DNA of 64,000 bases from Moniliella sp. 'wahieum' (taxonomy: Eukaryota; Basidiomycota; Moniliellomycetes; Moniliellales; Moniliellaceae), in the NCBI GenBank assembly GCA_003971905.1, contig RSEE01000041.1, forward strand, positions 186,001 through 250,000, given 5' to 3'. How positions within the stretch are numbered: the first letter of the stretch is position 1; the number at the start of each line of letters is the position of its first letter. Of the stretch, positions 43,702-56,422 are shown piece after piece. The notes beneath the pieces were generated by a model that was not told where the DNA came from, searched no databases, and saw only the letters and a list, made by a program, of their open reading frames with translations. A program made the position numbers and the translations under genes.

Positions 43702-46293
43702 ATGATCTCCATGGCTGCCCCCACCACTATTTCCACTGAAGCACCGGTTAGCCCCGCTATTCCTGCCATCTCTGCCCGTCCCGTCTTGAACCCCGACGCC
43801 CTACAGACGAGGCATGAACCGGAATTGGCTCATTTGCCAACTCCAACGACCAATGAGTATATGGCGTTGCTGCTGGCCGCTGGCAATCGTTCTCCCACCG
43901 ACAGCCCCATCCATGCGTTCGCTTCATCCTGGCTGCAGACTCAAACGGGTATGGGGCAGGCCTTCGCGAGACCCAGTCTCCCTCTGCACATTCTCCTGTG
44001 ACCACTTTCTCCCGTTTTCCGTCGGCCCCCTCAGCTCCCTTACACGCAACACAAACTTCTTTCCCTTGCCTGGACTCACCCTCCCTTCCAGACCACCATG
44101 ACGAGGCCAGCCCGAAATTGTCGGTCAGACCACCCATTTCACCTTTGCATGCGTATCAGTCAGCCTCCCGCTCCCGGCTGGTTCCGACTTCTTCCCCTCG
44201 TACCTGGGCCGACATCGACGCTGGACCAACGAAATATCACCCCAAGCCATCTCCCGTCATCCTGGCTCTGGGCCTGGTCCATCGTTGGATTCTGGTTACC
44301 TCCCACCCCCTGCCTTGGACCTTGATCTTGCTCGTGAACTCGAAGCGGCTTCTTCCCTTACTCCCAGCCGCCCGAACTGGGCTACACCAGTCGCTCTAAG
44401 GGAACAGGTGTACTCCTTACCTCATCCTACTAGCTCAGGAGGGAGATGCGAAGATGAGTATGGGTACCAGCGTCTAAGCCATGCTCCTACGTTCCTACCT
44501 GGTTCTGCCTGCCCCCCGACCCCCCAAGGAAGCCAGCCGTGTTCGCCGCCCTTCAACCAGAGTGGCAGGTGCGTCGAACGCGAAGCCGAAGTGCCTTAGC
44601 TCCACAACAGGCTGCCACTTATGAACAAATGCACACGTTGGCCGCCGGCCTACCCCTAGGCCCAGAGGCCAACGCTCTGATGCGCCTGGCCCAAATGGAC
44701 CTGTCTTCCTCGAACGCAGATCGCCGGATAGGCATTCTGCGCCGACAGACGACAGGGGCCGTCGGCCCTAACCTACAGGGTGGGCTGTCGCGCGATCCGC
44801 AGATGGAGTACCAGGCTCAAGCTCACCAGATACGCTTTGCTTCTGCAGTACCCTCTTCTTCTTCCTCGGTCCATACATCTTTGCAATCCTCGTTGCTCCC
44901 ATCCCCCTCTTCTGGGGGTGGGACTTGGCCCTCTGTCCCCATCCCGCCCACTGTACCCTCGGCAGCCTCTTTGTGGACTGACCAAGTCCCTTCGGACCAC
45001 TCTCTTGGTACTGAGTTGGACACACGTCTCCCGGTGCAGGAGGGACCTACGTTCCCCGCTTCAATGCGAGATTTGACCGCCCCTGGGCCAAGCCTAGCTG
45101 ATCCAATCTCCAGTCCGACGCAAGACCAGCAGCTGACCGACCCGAGTACATTCGTCCCTGCTATCCTCCCCCATGGACAAGGCCTTCCCGGTTCTTATTA
45201 TTCCCACAAGCCCGGACATGTGGCACGTCCAGTCGAGGCCCGCACCCCGCCAACCGAACCAAGTAGTGCAGCATCGCACGGACGCGCAGGGCCGAACGTA
45301 CCTACGAGCCAACGCAAAACGGAGCTGTACAAGACGGAATTATGCCGCAAATGGACCGAACGGGGGAGTTGTCGATATGGTTCCAAATGCCAGTTTGCCC
45401 ATGGAGAGAGCGAGCTGCGACCTGTTGAAAGGCATCACCTCTACAAGACTCAGATATGCCGCACCTTTGCCAACACGGGGGGCATTGCCCTTATGGGATG
45501 AGGTGCACTTTTCTCCATCCTGACTCGGACAACGTTGCCACCCAACCTCCTCTTCCCTCTTCCCTGACCGCAACTAGCCAAGCCGGGGGTGCACAATCAG
45601 GATCGAGTGGTTCGTCCTCGGCCTCGATGCCTCCCTCCCTGGTGGGGAAGAAGGTGGTGCCTGTTCTTTCATCAAGCCCAACCGATCGTAAGCATTCCCC
45701 CTCAGGACGCAAGCCCTGCTTCGGATCATTGCACTTCCAGCCGTGAAGAAACCAAGCCGGTTCGACAAGGGGGCAGTACCAAGGCACGGCAGGCACATGC
45801 ACGCAAACCCAGTGGGCGTGGTGGGTCGAGTGGGAGCGGGAGTCCGTCCAATGGAACGTCTGCTGCAGCCAGTGCCACCGTCGCAGTCTCCCGGTTGCAC
45901 GAGGCTCTGGCCCACGCTCGTGCACACCCGGGCTCAGTCAGTGTACCCATCGCTTCGGCCTTGAGTGAGGCCGACTCGGCTGCCTCCACCCCCGTGCCAG
46001 AAACCCCTTCTCCCAATCAGCGCCCCGGTCGGAATCCCATCCCCATCACGCCCCTGCTCAGAGTAAGCCGGGCTATCGCGGCCCCATTGGACGCCGGGCT
46101 CGTAACCATCCCAACTCTTGCGGGGCCAGTCCATGATCCGCGCATATGGCCGAGCCATCCGGCTCGAACTAAACTGCCGCGTCGATCCCGGCCGAGTCGC
46201 TGGTTAGGGCGCCCGCGCCCAACCTGGGGGACAAGTAACCCATCCACTTCGTCTATTTGTCTAAGGCAGGGAGGGAGGTGGCTGCCCTTCTGA
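43702..46293 (+). CDS. Tandem CCCH zinc-finger protein (tristetraprolin/Zfs1 class)
   Basis: An mRNA-binding protein expected to bind AU-rich 3' UTR elements and promote decay. The N-terminal two-thirds are Ser/Pro-rich and disordered, with FDxP-like short motifs only. Finger 1 reads [19 protein letters not shown] then SKCQFAHG: C-x8-C-x5-C-x3-H with the family lead-in YKTELC. Finger 2, 18 residues on, reads [10 protein letters not shown], then (after a frame change in the G6 run at 45477-45482) [14 protein letters not shown]. The canonical C-x8-C spacing would need four G in that run; seven would give C-x9-C. The C-terminal part is Ser/Ala/Pro-rich and ends near 46240-46293. Further frame changes occur near 43950, 44270, 44560 and 45700. 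The start is one of two close ATGs (43702, 43711). Confidence 0.8.
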
Positions 46294-46774
46294 GCCCCAG
46301 CCCTTATAATTTGCTCCTCTCTTGCTACCGCCCTTCTTGTACAGCATCAAGGCCACTGCTCATGTCTGTCCCGGGCATATTCTTCCCTCCCCTCTTGCTA
46401 TCTCTCCATTCCTTCCCTCGCTATATGCTCGCGAACACCTTGATTATTATTGCTTTATCACTCTCATATCTCTTTCAGCTGTATGCCACGCTCTCGGTTT
46501 CTATCTGATCCCCTTGACGAGTCATCGCTACCAATACGACCACTTGGATAGCGGCTGAGCAGCAAGGCCAAAAGCAGCAAGGCCAAAAGATGTTAGACGC
46601 CTGTGAAACTGCAACAGTGAAAATAGACCATGTATGTGCGAATGCACGTCCATCAACACGCCTAGTAAGGCCAACAGCAGACCGGGTACAAAGTAGGATG
46701 CACCCATTTGAGCTGGGCTAATCAAGAAGGACGCATGGCAGACGTAAATTGTGGTGGGCAGGGGCAGCTCGGTT
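46294..46774. other. Intergenic between convergent genes
   Basis: The 3' flanks of the CCCH gene (+) and the dehydrogenase (-). No RNA gene or repeat is recognised. Confidence 0.35.
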
Positions 46775-47812
46775 TTAATCGCGCAGCAGGCCCGGACGCT
46801 TCCCCTTCCAAGGGTCCAACCCTGCTGTTAGCCTCTGCCCAGCAAACGAGCGAGGACCAATCAAGCTCAGCGTCGGGCGGGCGTTGGCCCGCGCCGCAAT
46901 CATGTGCGAATTGGCCGAGTCAATCACGTTGACGGGGCAGTCGACCGAGTTGGCCAGACGGCGAATCAAGTTCGCATCCTTGATGCCGCCAGAGAGACTG
47001 AATCCGTCTTCCCCGCGGAAATTCGAGTCGAGGATTTCTTGCCGTACGAGATGGCTGGCTGAGCTGGGAAGACTTCTTGGATAAAGTCGTAGAAGCGACC
47101 GGCTCCCACATCGGTCTTGTCCGCCAACGTCATCGACTCGCCCAGCAGCTCAATCATGCCGAGGATGAATGAGTTGCCCAGCAGCTTGAACCGGGCCGCC
47201 ACCTCATGGTTCCCACCAAAGTCCATATCTTCCGACCCATGCAGGGCGAGAGGAATGAGAGAGATGATGTGCTTCGAGCGCCAGTTGCCACCAGTGGCAA
47301 AGATAAGGTCCTTGGCGCGCGCCACAGGGGGCGGACCAAACGCTGGAGAAGCAACAAAGTGGCGCCGGGGAGAGACGAAACCTTGCGCTCGATCGCGCCG
47401 GTCGTATCAGGGTAGATTGTCGAAGTGTCGGCCCAGACGGTGTGCGTGTTGCTCTGCTCGTCAGAAGCCTGGCGGCGTTTGGCATCGGCTTCGCACTCTC
47501 CCCATACACAGCCACCGCTGCCTCATCGCCGGTAAGAGAAGTAAAAACGATCTGGCATGTCTGCACTACCTCGTCAATTGAGGCAGCAATGACCACCTTG
47601 CCACCTTTGGCTTCCACAGCGGCCGCGAGCTTCTCGGCCTTAGCTTTGGTGCGGTTGAAGACTTTGAGTGGTGGCAGAGGCGGCTCGGCCTGAGGCATAG
47701 CCAAGGCCAGGTTCAGCGCCATGGCCGAGCCCATGTTGCCAAGGCCAATGAAGCCGAGCTGAGTGCCCGACGCGCATGAATGCGAGAGCTTTTCCGCTGA
47801 GGACGACGACAT
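46775..47812 (-). CDS. 3-hydroxyisobutyrate dehydrogenase-like (beta-hydroxyacid dehydrogenase)
   Basis: An NAD(P)-dependent beta-hydroxyacid dehydrogenase; substrate unproven. The Rossmann start is GFIGLGNMGSAMALNLA (GxGxxG) at residues 19-35, then VFNRTKAKAEKLAAAV. The catalytic-region block FGPPPVARAKDLIFATGG, the lysine helix VAARFKLLGNSFILGMIELL (K of the K-x-x-x-N pair is present) and SMTLADKTDVGAGRFYDFIQ follow. The end has NLIRRLANSVDCPVNVIDSA, then SHMIAARANARP. This order matches fungal members of about 320 residues. Frame changes lie near 47480, 47330 and 46990. The last 40 residues up to the stop at 46775 are atypical, so the real stop may be slightly earlier. Confidence 0.82.
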
Positions 47813-49381
47813 GGGGAGAGAGATGGTGGGGGCAGAGGTAGGAGGTCAGAAGGGCGGTGAGGAAGAGGGATGCCGACAGGGTTGGCTGGGCCGCCACTCT
47901 CCCGCCGGGCGCCAGTGTAGAGCGGGCCATTTCTCAAGTGTGCTGCTCCGAAAAGGGGGCGGACACTGCCCTGGCGCCGGCAAAGCAGAGCCGTGGGATT
48001 TACACCGCCGCTGTGCGTCCAATGTCATGGATCCTTGACTGCCCCCGTGCGGTCGTTGGAGGGCACACGAGGTTCCTTTGACGCGTATGACGTCCACGGC
48101 CGAGCGAGAAGAAGCGCACGGGCCAGCGGCTTGTGTGTGTCGATGCGCATGCCAAGACCTGAGGTACAACAGGAACAACACGAATGGGGCCACATATCAT
48201 AGCCACGCCAGGTTGCACCTGCCACACCCGCCTGTTGTTTGTCTGCAACCATTGCATAGGCCCAGTGTAAGACCGGAGGAACCCAAGGGATTGGGTGAAG
48301 AACCTCTGGAGATGTAGAGCAATGCAATCGCGATGGTGGTGGTTCAGGTCTAAGCCTTGTGCCACACCTAGAGACAGGGGTTCAAACAAGCCTGAGTATA
48401 CACGTGGAGGCTTGGGAGGACAAATCAGGGGTGAAGGGTGATGAGGCACCTTGGCCTAAGTACGGGACCACGGGTCCCAACACCCAGGAAGACCGAGAGA
48501 TATATGTTCGAGAAGATACATGATGTTAATGACGAGGCATGTAAGGATGTGCATGGGCGTCTGCCGTCTTTCTTTGTGAACCAAAAGTCGGCTGTCGCTA
48601 TTAGTCATTGATTGCTTCCCCCGTGTATGGAAATGCCCGAGAGCAAGGGAGGGCCAAGGGGTGCATGTGTATTAACTAACGTGGTATTGACATAGCGTCA
48701 GATCCTCCCTTGTTTAGGCCCCGCGGTCCATGGACATGACGAGACCGCGGCGGGTATAGTGTGTAAGGGTTTTGTTGGCGTATATGCAACCATGGATTCA
48801 CTAGCACCACCAAAGAAAGATGACGCTGAGTTCGGCCGGCCGATAACATAACCACCATAGCAAACGGAAGTACTATTATAGGGTTTTCCCCTGTACCGCC
48901 CTTGAGCTTCAAGCTTCACTTCTCGCCAGGAGGAAGAGTTCCGCTCGCAGGCTGCGCATCCCCTGCTTCTCCACCCCCCTTCTCTGTTCTCTTCCCTTTT
49001 CAGACGTGCATGAAGGTTTGTGGCTCACCATTTTACCTTCACAGCTTTTCTGAAAGCGAAGCAAATCTTCACCCGCTTTTCACCGCCTATAAGCATTCGT
49101 GAAAACTGGGGAGTATTTCGTTTTCAATCAAGGCCCATGTCCGGGCTTCATCTGAATATCTCACTGTACATCGGACGCCATCCCCCTGCTCACGCTGCCC
49201 ACCCTGAGCCACCTATTGACGGCAACGAAGCTCAAGCAATACGACGCCTGCATGGCCAGTCAATCTACATTCTTTTGCGGCCCTCCTGGCCAAACGCGTT
49301 GCGCACTCGACTATAGTACAAATGAAATTCGTTGCACTGGCTATACGACAGGCGTGCCTACTCTTTCACAGAACGCAGCGC
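47813..49381. other. Intergenic, no supported gene
   Basis: About 1.6 kb upstream of the dehydrogenase and downstream of the BTB gene. It contains one TCAAGCT heptad pair near 48905-48916. Frames of up to 149 codons on the minus strand and 98 on the plus lack recognisable content. Confidence 0.35.
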
Positions 49382-52094
49382 TCAGCCGCTCACGTTCAAT
49401 GTAAAATCGTTCTGAATGCTTGACAGGAGACACTCTGGACATAACATGTCATGGTGAAGGTTTGTATAGCTTACCAAGCCAATGGTGCACACACACCGGA
49501 ACCGATTCGCCGAGGTGGAAGTGACCGAGGCCACACCCTTCGGCCCAGGAATACAGTGCCAAGGAGCGAAGAGGATTTCACCCCCAGGATGAGAGAGCGT
49601 AAACTGATCCGGCCCCGAGCTGAACCGTGTCAGCCGTTCCCAAGGGCGAGAAGCAGTGGATGGAGAAGTAGGCGCGCACAGATCGACGCATGTCCAAGTA
49701 CGGTTTAGGGGGCGCAATGCCGGGCACCACTCGGTCATGGGATCAAACGGCACCGAGGCCGCTGCCTCGGCCCGCCTCAAGGCCATCCGGCACGGGAACG
49801 GGGGGAACTGACACGCGAGGCAAATCTTCGTTGGGGTTTTGACGGTGAAGGTAAATGCCAAGCTGGATTCCTTTGCTCTTGTGGACCTTGACCACGTACA
49901 GGTTCCACCAACTCCCACCATAAAAGAAGGTAGGGGAGTGCAACTTTGTTCGCTCCGTCATGCGATCAATCGAGAAAAATTCGACTCCAAACCGCATGGG
50001 TTCGAAAGGCACCCATACCTCTGTCGGAGATTGGGCCACAGTAGGACTGATGGGCCGCCGCCAAGGACGATCTTCCTCTTTGGGATCATCATCAGGTGAA
50101 TGTGGCGCGTGTTCCCTGGCTCGTATGATGAGTTCATGGCGGCGAAGCGAAAGATCTCGGTGGACGGGAGAAGGAGGGGTTGAGCCAGAGGCACGGGGAT
50201 GGCCAACAAGTCTCTTTGAGCTGCCAAACCCGAAGCGCCATGCTTGCCCCCGCAGCTGCATCCGCGAATGTGTCATCCAAATCGACTTGAAACGTACTCA
50301 AACCCCCGCTCAAGGTCGTTATGGAGGTCACCAATTGCCCCAAGCTGTCACCCGACTTGGCCGTCTCATCTTCCGGAACAGGGAAGAAGCGCCGGTCGAA
50401 CTGCAAAGTGGATGTAGAAGCCTGCGGTTGATCCGCAAAGTCGGAAAGGGGCACGCTCAAACCTGTTGTTCGATCTGGATCGGCCAAACATGAGCGGAGA
50501 CGCATTCCCTCCCATAAGGCACGCTGAACAACCGACTCTGGTGTATAAGTTGTGCCGTAAGGGGCACATATCCTCGAAATTTCCGAGAGTTGAGGAAAGG
50601 ACATGTGGCTGTAGTACACCCCATTGGAAAGCAGTTGTTCGTACTCGATCTCGTGGATCTTCCTCCTCTTCATCAGGACTCTCCATTCCCATGGAGGAGC
50701 GCGTGCAATGCCACGGTAGTCACGCTTCCCCTTCGACGCCAATTTACCACATCGCGGGCCACATGTAACGATCCCACTCGGATGGGACGTAAAACGAGTC
50801 GAGGGAGGAAATGAGAGCGCGGATGGTACTGGAGGGAAGACCAAGCAGGGGGTCAAAGGACCAAACCACGGGGCGAGGTGGCCGGGGAGTACAGATGCCG
50901 CTTTCCCCCCCATCAAATTCCCCCGGTCCAACATGGGGGGGTGACGTGGGCAACGAATCGGACCTGCGGCGGGAGGAAAGCGTAGAAGACGGAGACAGGG
51001 AGCGAGGAGAGCGTGGTGGTCCTGTGGGTCAAGAAGGGGGTACTGTGTATGCACCTCACGTTCCCAGGCTAACACATCACTTCCCCATCGGGCCAACCAG
51101 CAGAGGGCAGCTTCGCGGACTTTTTCGCTAGCAGGACCATAGAAGAGCGGCCAGTGGGGTACGACACAGGTGGGGGTGGTCTGGCAGATGGGGAAGAGAG
51201 GTTCTTGCCAGCCCTCGAGGGGAATGCAAAGCTCATCGACCGACTCTTCCTCTTCATCCTCCCACAGTACTGAGTGGGGTGGGATGCCTAAACCAGAGCC
51301 AAATCGCGCATAAGCCACTGCCGAATAGGGTGTGAAACTAGCGAGAATGAGGGTGAGAGCAATCGAGGTGACAGACGGTATAGAGAAGTAAGTGGAGGTC
51401 GCGAGGAGCGACATGAGGAAACGGGGTGAAGCCCAGTGGGTGGAGGGGGGGCATCTCGCCAAACACGTCGGCCTCAGGTGGGATTGGGCTTCCTCTTGTG
51501 TAGAACCAAGAGGATAAGGGAATGCGGTGCCCAAAGGGCAGTCCGATCGGGTTGGACCATCCGGGCAGTCGGAGATTGGGTGCACAGCCATAAAGCGTGG
51601 CCAGACAGAACTCCCAAGGGGCGGGACATGTTGGGATCGGGGATGTGGATGGGAATGCGGAGGCGCTCATCGGAGTACGCAGCGGAACGACCCTCGAGGA
51701 AGGCGGGGCAGAAGAGAGTATTGAAGAAACCGGCCTGGACGAGGATGAGGCGGTGGGTGTTGTACTCGCGTCCAAAGACGACAAGGGTTAAGTCGGAGGT
51801 GGAGGAGGCGCGTCCGTCGACAGAAGTGCCAAGGGCCTCGGCAAAGTGGGAGAGGAGGCCGAGGGAGGCAAGGTGTCGCTGGGAGCCGGCATCCGCGTCA
51901 GTGCCAGCCACACCGCTCGCACCAGCCTCAGTACCAGCACCAGCACCAGCACTAGCGCAGCACCAAAGCCAAGGACGCGGCCAAGGGATGGATCCTCGGA
52001 CACGCGCGCCATGGAGCAGAAGCGGCCGGGCGCGCGGGTGGGGGGAGATGGTGGGGGCGACGCCAGCGGCCGGCATTGGCCGCGGCCTGTCCAA
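49382..52094 (-). CDS. BTB/POZ-domain protein
   Basis: A fungal BTB protein, possibly a Cullin-3 adaptor or scaffold. The BTB core reads SDLTLVVFGREYNTHRLILV, then QAGFFNTLFCPAFLEGRSA and, after a frame change near 51600, WEFCLATLYGCAPNLRLPGW. This is the usual 'D..L...G....HR..L......F...F' pattern. A long helix-rich middle region follows (FSIPSVTSIALTLILASFTP; a DEEEES patch). The C-terminal block VEFFSIDRMTERTKLHSPTF, then YGGSWWNLYVVKVHKSKGIQ and LGIYLHRQNPNED, is a conserved signature of these proteins. A 40-bp intron is likely at 49435-49474 (GTAAGC...CCAG). The N-terminus is uncertain: one frame starts MDRPRPMPAAGVAPTI at 52094, another MARVSEDPSLGR at 52012. The stop could be 49382 or about 49341 depending on the frame after that intron. 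Confidence 0.7.
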
Positions 52095-52401
52095 GTGGGG
52101 CTAGCGTGGCGGACTGTGATATGTGATGTGCATGTGATGATCGGTCTTGAACAGTTCACCGCCCCGCCGCATTAAAATTTAACAGCCCATTGCCCCCGCC
52201 AGCTGTGGCAACCACATGTTGCTCCACCGGGGTCCTCTCTTCACTAGAACTCCTCCATGCCGCCGACCTATATTCGCGACACAAGGCAAGCACGTTAACT
52301 AGAGCGCCATTCCTATCTTCGAGTCATTACACCAACTCCCCAACACAGCCCTAGGCAAATCAAGCATGTCAGTCGTACTCGGTGCGCAGTACAACATGCA
52401 C
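52095..52401. other. Intergenic between tandem minus-strand genes
   Basis: About 300 bp between the Rab gene's stop and the start of the BTB gene. No feature is seen beyond a short ATATGTGATGTGCATGTGAT stretch near 52119. Confidence 0.35.
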
Positions 52402-53118
<717 letters not shown>

Positions 53119-53384
53119 CGTCCTGGAGAAGGGCAGGGGGGCGCGGAAAGGGGCGAGGGTGGTGGAGCACAGCGTGGCTCAACAGCACCGCTTTAACTAT
53201 TACGCCGCTGGCTGGCCTGGCCGGAAGCCACTGGCCAGGTCCAAGGGGGAGGGAGGCGTCACTGACGTAATATATCCAGCAGACGGGCAGTGTCGGTTCC
53301 ACTGGGTCCGCAATCGCGCGCGCGCCGACCCAGTCAGGTGCTCATCGGCCTGCCTCCTAGGAGGCGATGTGTTGCTTGCCTCCT

Positions 53385-55029
53385 CTATCTGCTCATCTCA
53401 CACAGCATCCCATCCCATCGCACGAGCAACATTGATGACGAGTATTGCGGAAAAAAACGAACAACATCCACCCCAACGCCTCCCCTACGCTCACGTTTGC
53501 ATCCGCTGCGCTGCGCAGGAAGCTGAGGCGACACAGGTAGTCCCAGCTGAGGCGACACAGGAGCACCTGCCGCCTGAGGTGAGGAAGGGGCTGATGGGCG
53601 CTGGGCATGCAGAGATACGGGTGGGCAAGACTGGAGTTCCTTCTTTGCGGCGGGGGCCTTGCTGGCTTCCACGGGCTGGGAAGGTGCTGGCTCAAGCGGT
53701 GGGCCAGTTGGATCCATCGGCCCATCCTTGTAGAACAGACTTTGGGAGATGCCAAACTGCCATGGCCTCAGCTGCAAACGCGGGTCGAGACGCGCCTCAT
53801 GTGCGACCCGTCTCTCGGCTGCTTGCAGTGCATCCCCGGCAGCCAGAAGGTTGATCCCCCTTTCTCCATCGCTGCTACTGCGGCCCGTGACTCGGCCCGC
53901 ATTCGGGAAATCTGCTCAGCCGTCACGGCGTCGGCATGAGGAACGTCTGCGGCCATCGCAACGCCAGTCAAAGCTGCACTGAGTAGACTGGGGGTCTTTG
54001 AGGACCCACGTTCGCGACTTGGTGCACCCAGTTCCGCAGGTTTCGAATGTGAGGTCTTTGGAGTCGTGTTCCCTCCTGGCGCTTGTAGCTGGCGAGTTCC
54101 GATCGCCAGTCTTGGGAGTATTTGCCGGCACATTGGGCGAGGCAGGCTTAGACCCGCCGCAGTAGCGACCCCAACAGTTCTCTGCGACGCGCCGTCGCAA
54201 CCTTCTGGCCTGGAGAGAAGCACGTTGGCCTTCTCGGCCTGCTGCGCTTCTTGGGCGGCTTGCTTCGCCTTGAGTTCCTCACGGGACTTGAGAATCCGAT
54301 TCAGCCCAGCTTGCTCAGCCTGCTTGGCCACCTGCTCCCGTTCAGAGGCCAGTGCTTTGCGCTCTGCCGCCGATGGCTTCGTTTGCGCGGGGGGGTCGTC
54401 CTCTTCGCTCTCGGCGCGCATGCGCTTTTTTGGTGGAGCTCGAGGCTGGGTGCAGGTGCAGCCTCCGGAGTAAAGTCATCTTCACCATCTTCACTGTCAG
54501 AGGGGATGTGCTTCTTAGCCTGTTTGGGTGCTCGCTCACGTCCCTCGTCCCGCTTGGCATCCCGTCCCCGTGTTAAGGTGCGAGCCTTGAGCTTATCCGT
54601 CTTTCCACGTCCTTTCCGCGGTTGAGGGGGCGGGGCCGCATCCGGATCCGAGTCGTAGAAATCCATGGCACCAGGAGGGGTCGGCGCAGGCGCAGGCCGC
54701 TGAGGCAGCGAATCGCCGGGAGACTGGACACCAGACTGAAGAATACGAGTGCAGTCGGTACAGAAGAAATCCTTAGACCAGTCGCGAGGGGGGCGGTTTG
54801 CTTTCCTGTCGGCTTCGTCCCAGCATGCCATGTGTTGCCACAGATGGCATCGATCACACCAAAACACTTGGCCCTCGTCTGTTCTGTCGGACGGCAGGCT
54901 GTCGCGGTGGGCGTGGCACACCTCGCAACGCAAGGTCCACACCTCATCCACAGAGTCGTCCGTTTCGTCATCTGAGGGGGGCACGACCTTGGTGGCCCTG
55001 CGCGATGATCTGCCAGCTTTGGCGGGCAT
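53385..55029 (-). CDS. PHD-finger nuclear protein
   Basis: A likely chromatin reader. After MPAKAGRSSRRATKVVPPSD comes one PHD finger: LRCEVCHAH, EGQVFWCDRCHLWQHMACW and FFCTDC, giving the C4-H-C3 set. A basic region with several KR clusters (probable nuclear localisation) follows, then a charged coiled-coil-like helix (EREQVAKQAEQAGLNRILKS, then REELKAKQAAQEAQQAEKAN). The rest is Ser/Pro/Ala-rich and contains DAVTAEQISRMRAESRAAVA. Frame changes lie near 54440, 54200 and 53860. The final part, with PQAAGAPVSPQLGLPVSPQL, ends at 53385 in my reading, which is uncertain. Related one-PHD fungal proteins include Set3 and Bye1 types, but no SET or TFIIS domain is seen here. Confidence 0.72.
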
Positions 55030-56422
55030 GATGTGGCAGGTAGCAGGCAGTGGCGGTTGGTGGCGGTGGCGATCGAATCGCCCAGGTCTCGTTCTGAGAT
55101 CTGAGCAGAAGCGACAAACGGTGGCCGGTGGCGATGCGGGAACAATACATTTCAAAAAATCTGGCCTGCAAAATCCAGCCTCCACGTGGCCCTCTTCGCT
55201 CCCATCTCTGCAGCCCTTGATTCAGGGCGGTCTGGGGCAGCGAAGGGCAGCGCCCCTCCAGCCCCACCGCGCGCGGCTGCTGTTCATGCCGCCTCGGCGC
55301 TGGGACGAACGATATGCCGGGAGAAGTACTTAGCCCTGGCGCCTTGATGCACCCTCCATTGCCGCCGGGGCCGTCTAACAGGTTACCGTGGAACGGAAAG
55401 GGGGGCTGGCCGTCTGCTGCTGCCACCACAGAACGATGGCAGATGTCCGTCCGAGCCGACGAGTACTCGGATCAGAAGAATTCAGTGCCCCCCTCCTCTT
55501 CCGCTTGCAACAGGTGGAATGGTAAGAGAGGCAGAGAGAAATGAAGAGTAAAAGACAATGAGTCGAAGAGAAGACAAACATGTCAAGGCACCTGCCTTAC
55601 AGGGCCAGGGTCACAGACCGGTTGCCGAACACTACTAGTCCACGAACTCATCATGCGTGTGCGGAGGCCTGCAGCGGAGGCGAAGAGAAGAAGGCAGCGC
55701 CTTTCCTTGCACCGGTCCAGTGAGAAGTGGCATGCGCGAGGGGGCGGTGGGGATGAGGGGCGGGGATGGCAGGGAGTGGTGGTAAACCAGGGGGGTGCGG
55801 AACCACGCACGTCAGCGCGTCACCGCCACCAGCACGATGGATTCATTATGCGCGCCTTGTTGGCGCTCAGGCCCCGAGCGGGGGAGGCTCTGGTGACCTC
55901 ACTGGTCACCGGTCGGCCTGGTCGGTGGACTCCGACTCAGCGCCACGTCCCCACTGTGGTTGCGTAAGCCACTGCCTGGCCGGCCAGCCGAACGTGCCCC
56001 TCGGGCCCCTTGCCATGCGCTGAGGCACAGCGCGGCACTAGTGTGCGGCCCAGCACCCACCGGCCACCCCACCCGTTCTGTGTGGGCCAGCCGGTGCGCT
56101 CCTGTGCCGCCCTGGCCTCCCTCGGCCCAGGCGCTCGCCCGCCCAGTGCGCCCACCCCGCCACAGCACCAGTGTCCCAGGGGACAGGGGAACAGTGCGCA
56201 GCTGTGCGGCGCGCAGCTCCAACACTGCCCCCCACCTCCCCTCCCCTCATGCATCATGGGGCACTTTATCTCCCGCGCTAGTCCCCGGCTAGGTAGCTGC
56301 TAGCCGCCTTGGTTCCCCCCCTCCCCCCTCCCCCATCCGCTCTTGGTCTTTCCCTTTCCCCCCCACACCACCCCCCATCTGCGCCCACACCCTTCCTTTT
56401 CCATGGCAGGTGGTGTGTTCGC
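55030..56422. other. Intergenic between divergent PHD and VWA genes
   Basis: About 1.4 kb. The right part is strongly C-rich on the plus strand and leads into the VWA gene's pyrimidine tract. Overlapping frames near 55900-56300 follow from the GC-rich composition and I do not regard them as genes. Confidence 0.4.
56307..56402 (+). promoter_or_regulatory. C/T-rich core promoter tract of the VWA gene
   Basis: Nearly 100 bp of C/T-rich sequence directly before the first ATG region; likely transcription initiation zone. An out-of-frame ATG at 56403 precedes the assigned start at 56423 and could act as a short upstream open frame. Confidence 0.45.

Noticed and set aside
55899-56292. Several overlapping 95-110 codon frames on both strands
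   Set aside because: All result from a GC-rich stretch lacking stop codons; no protein-like content.
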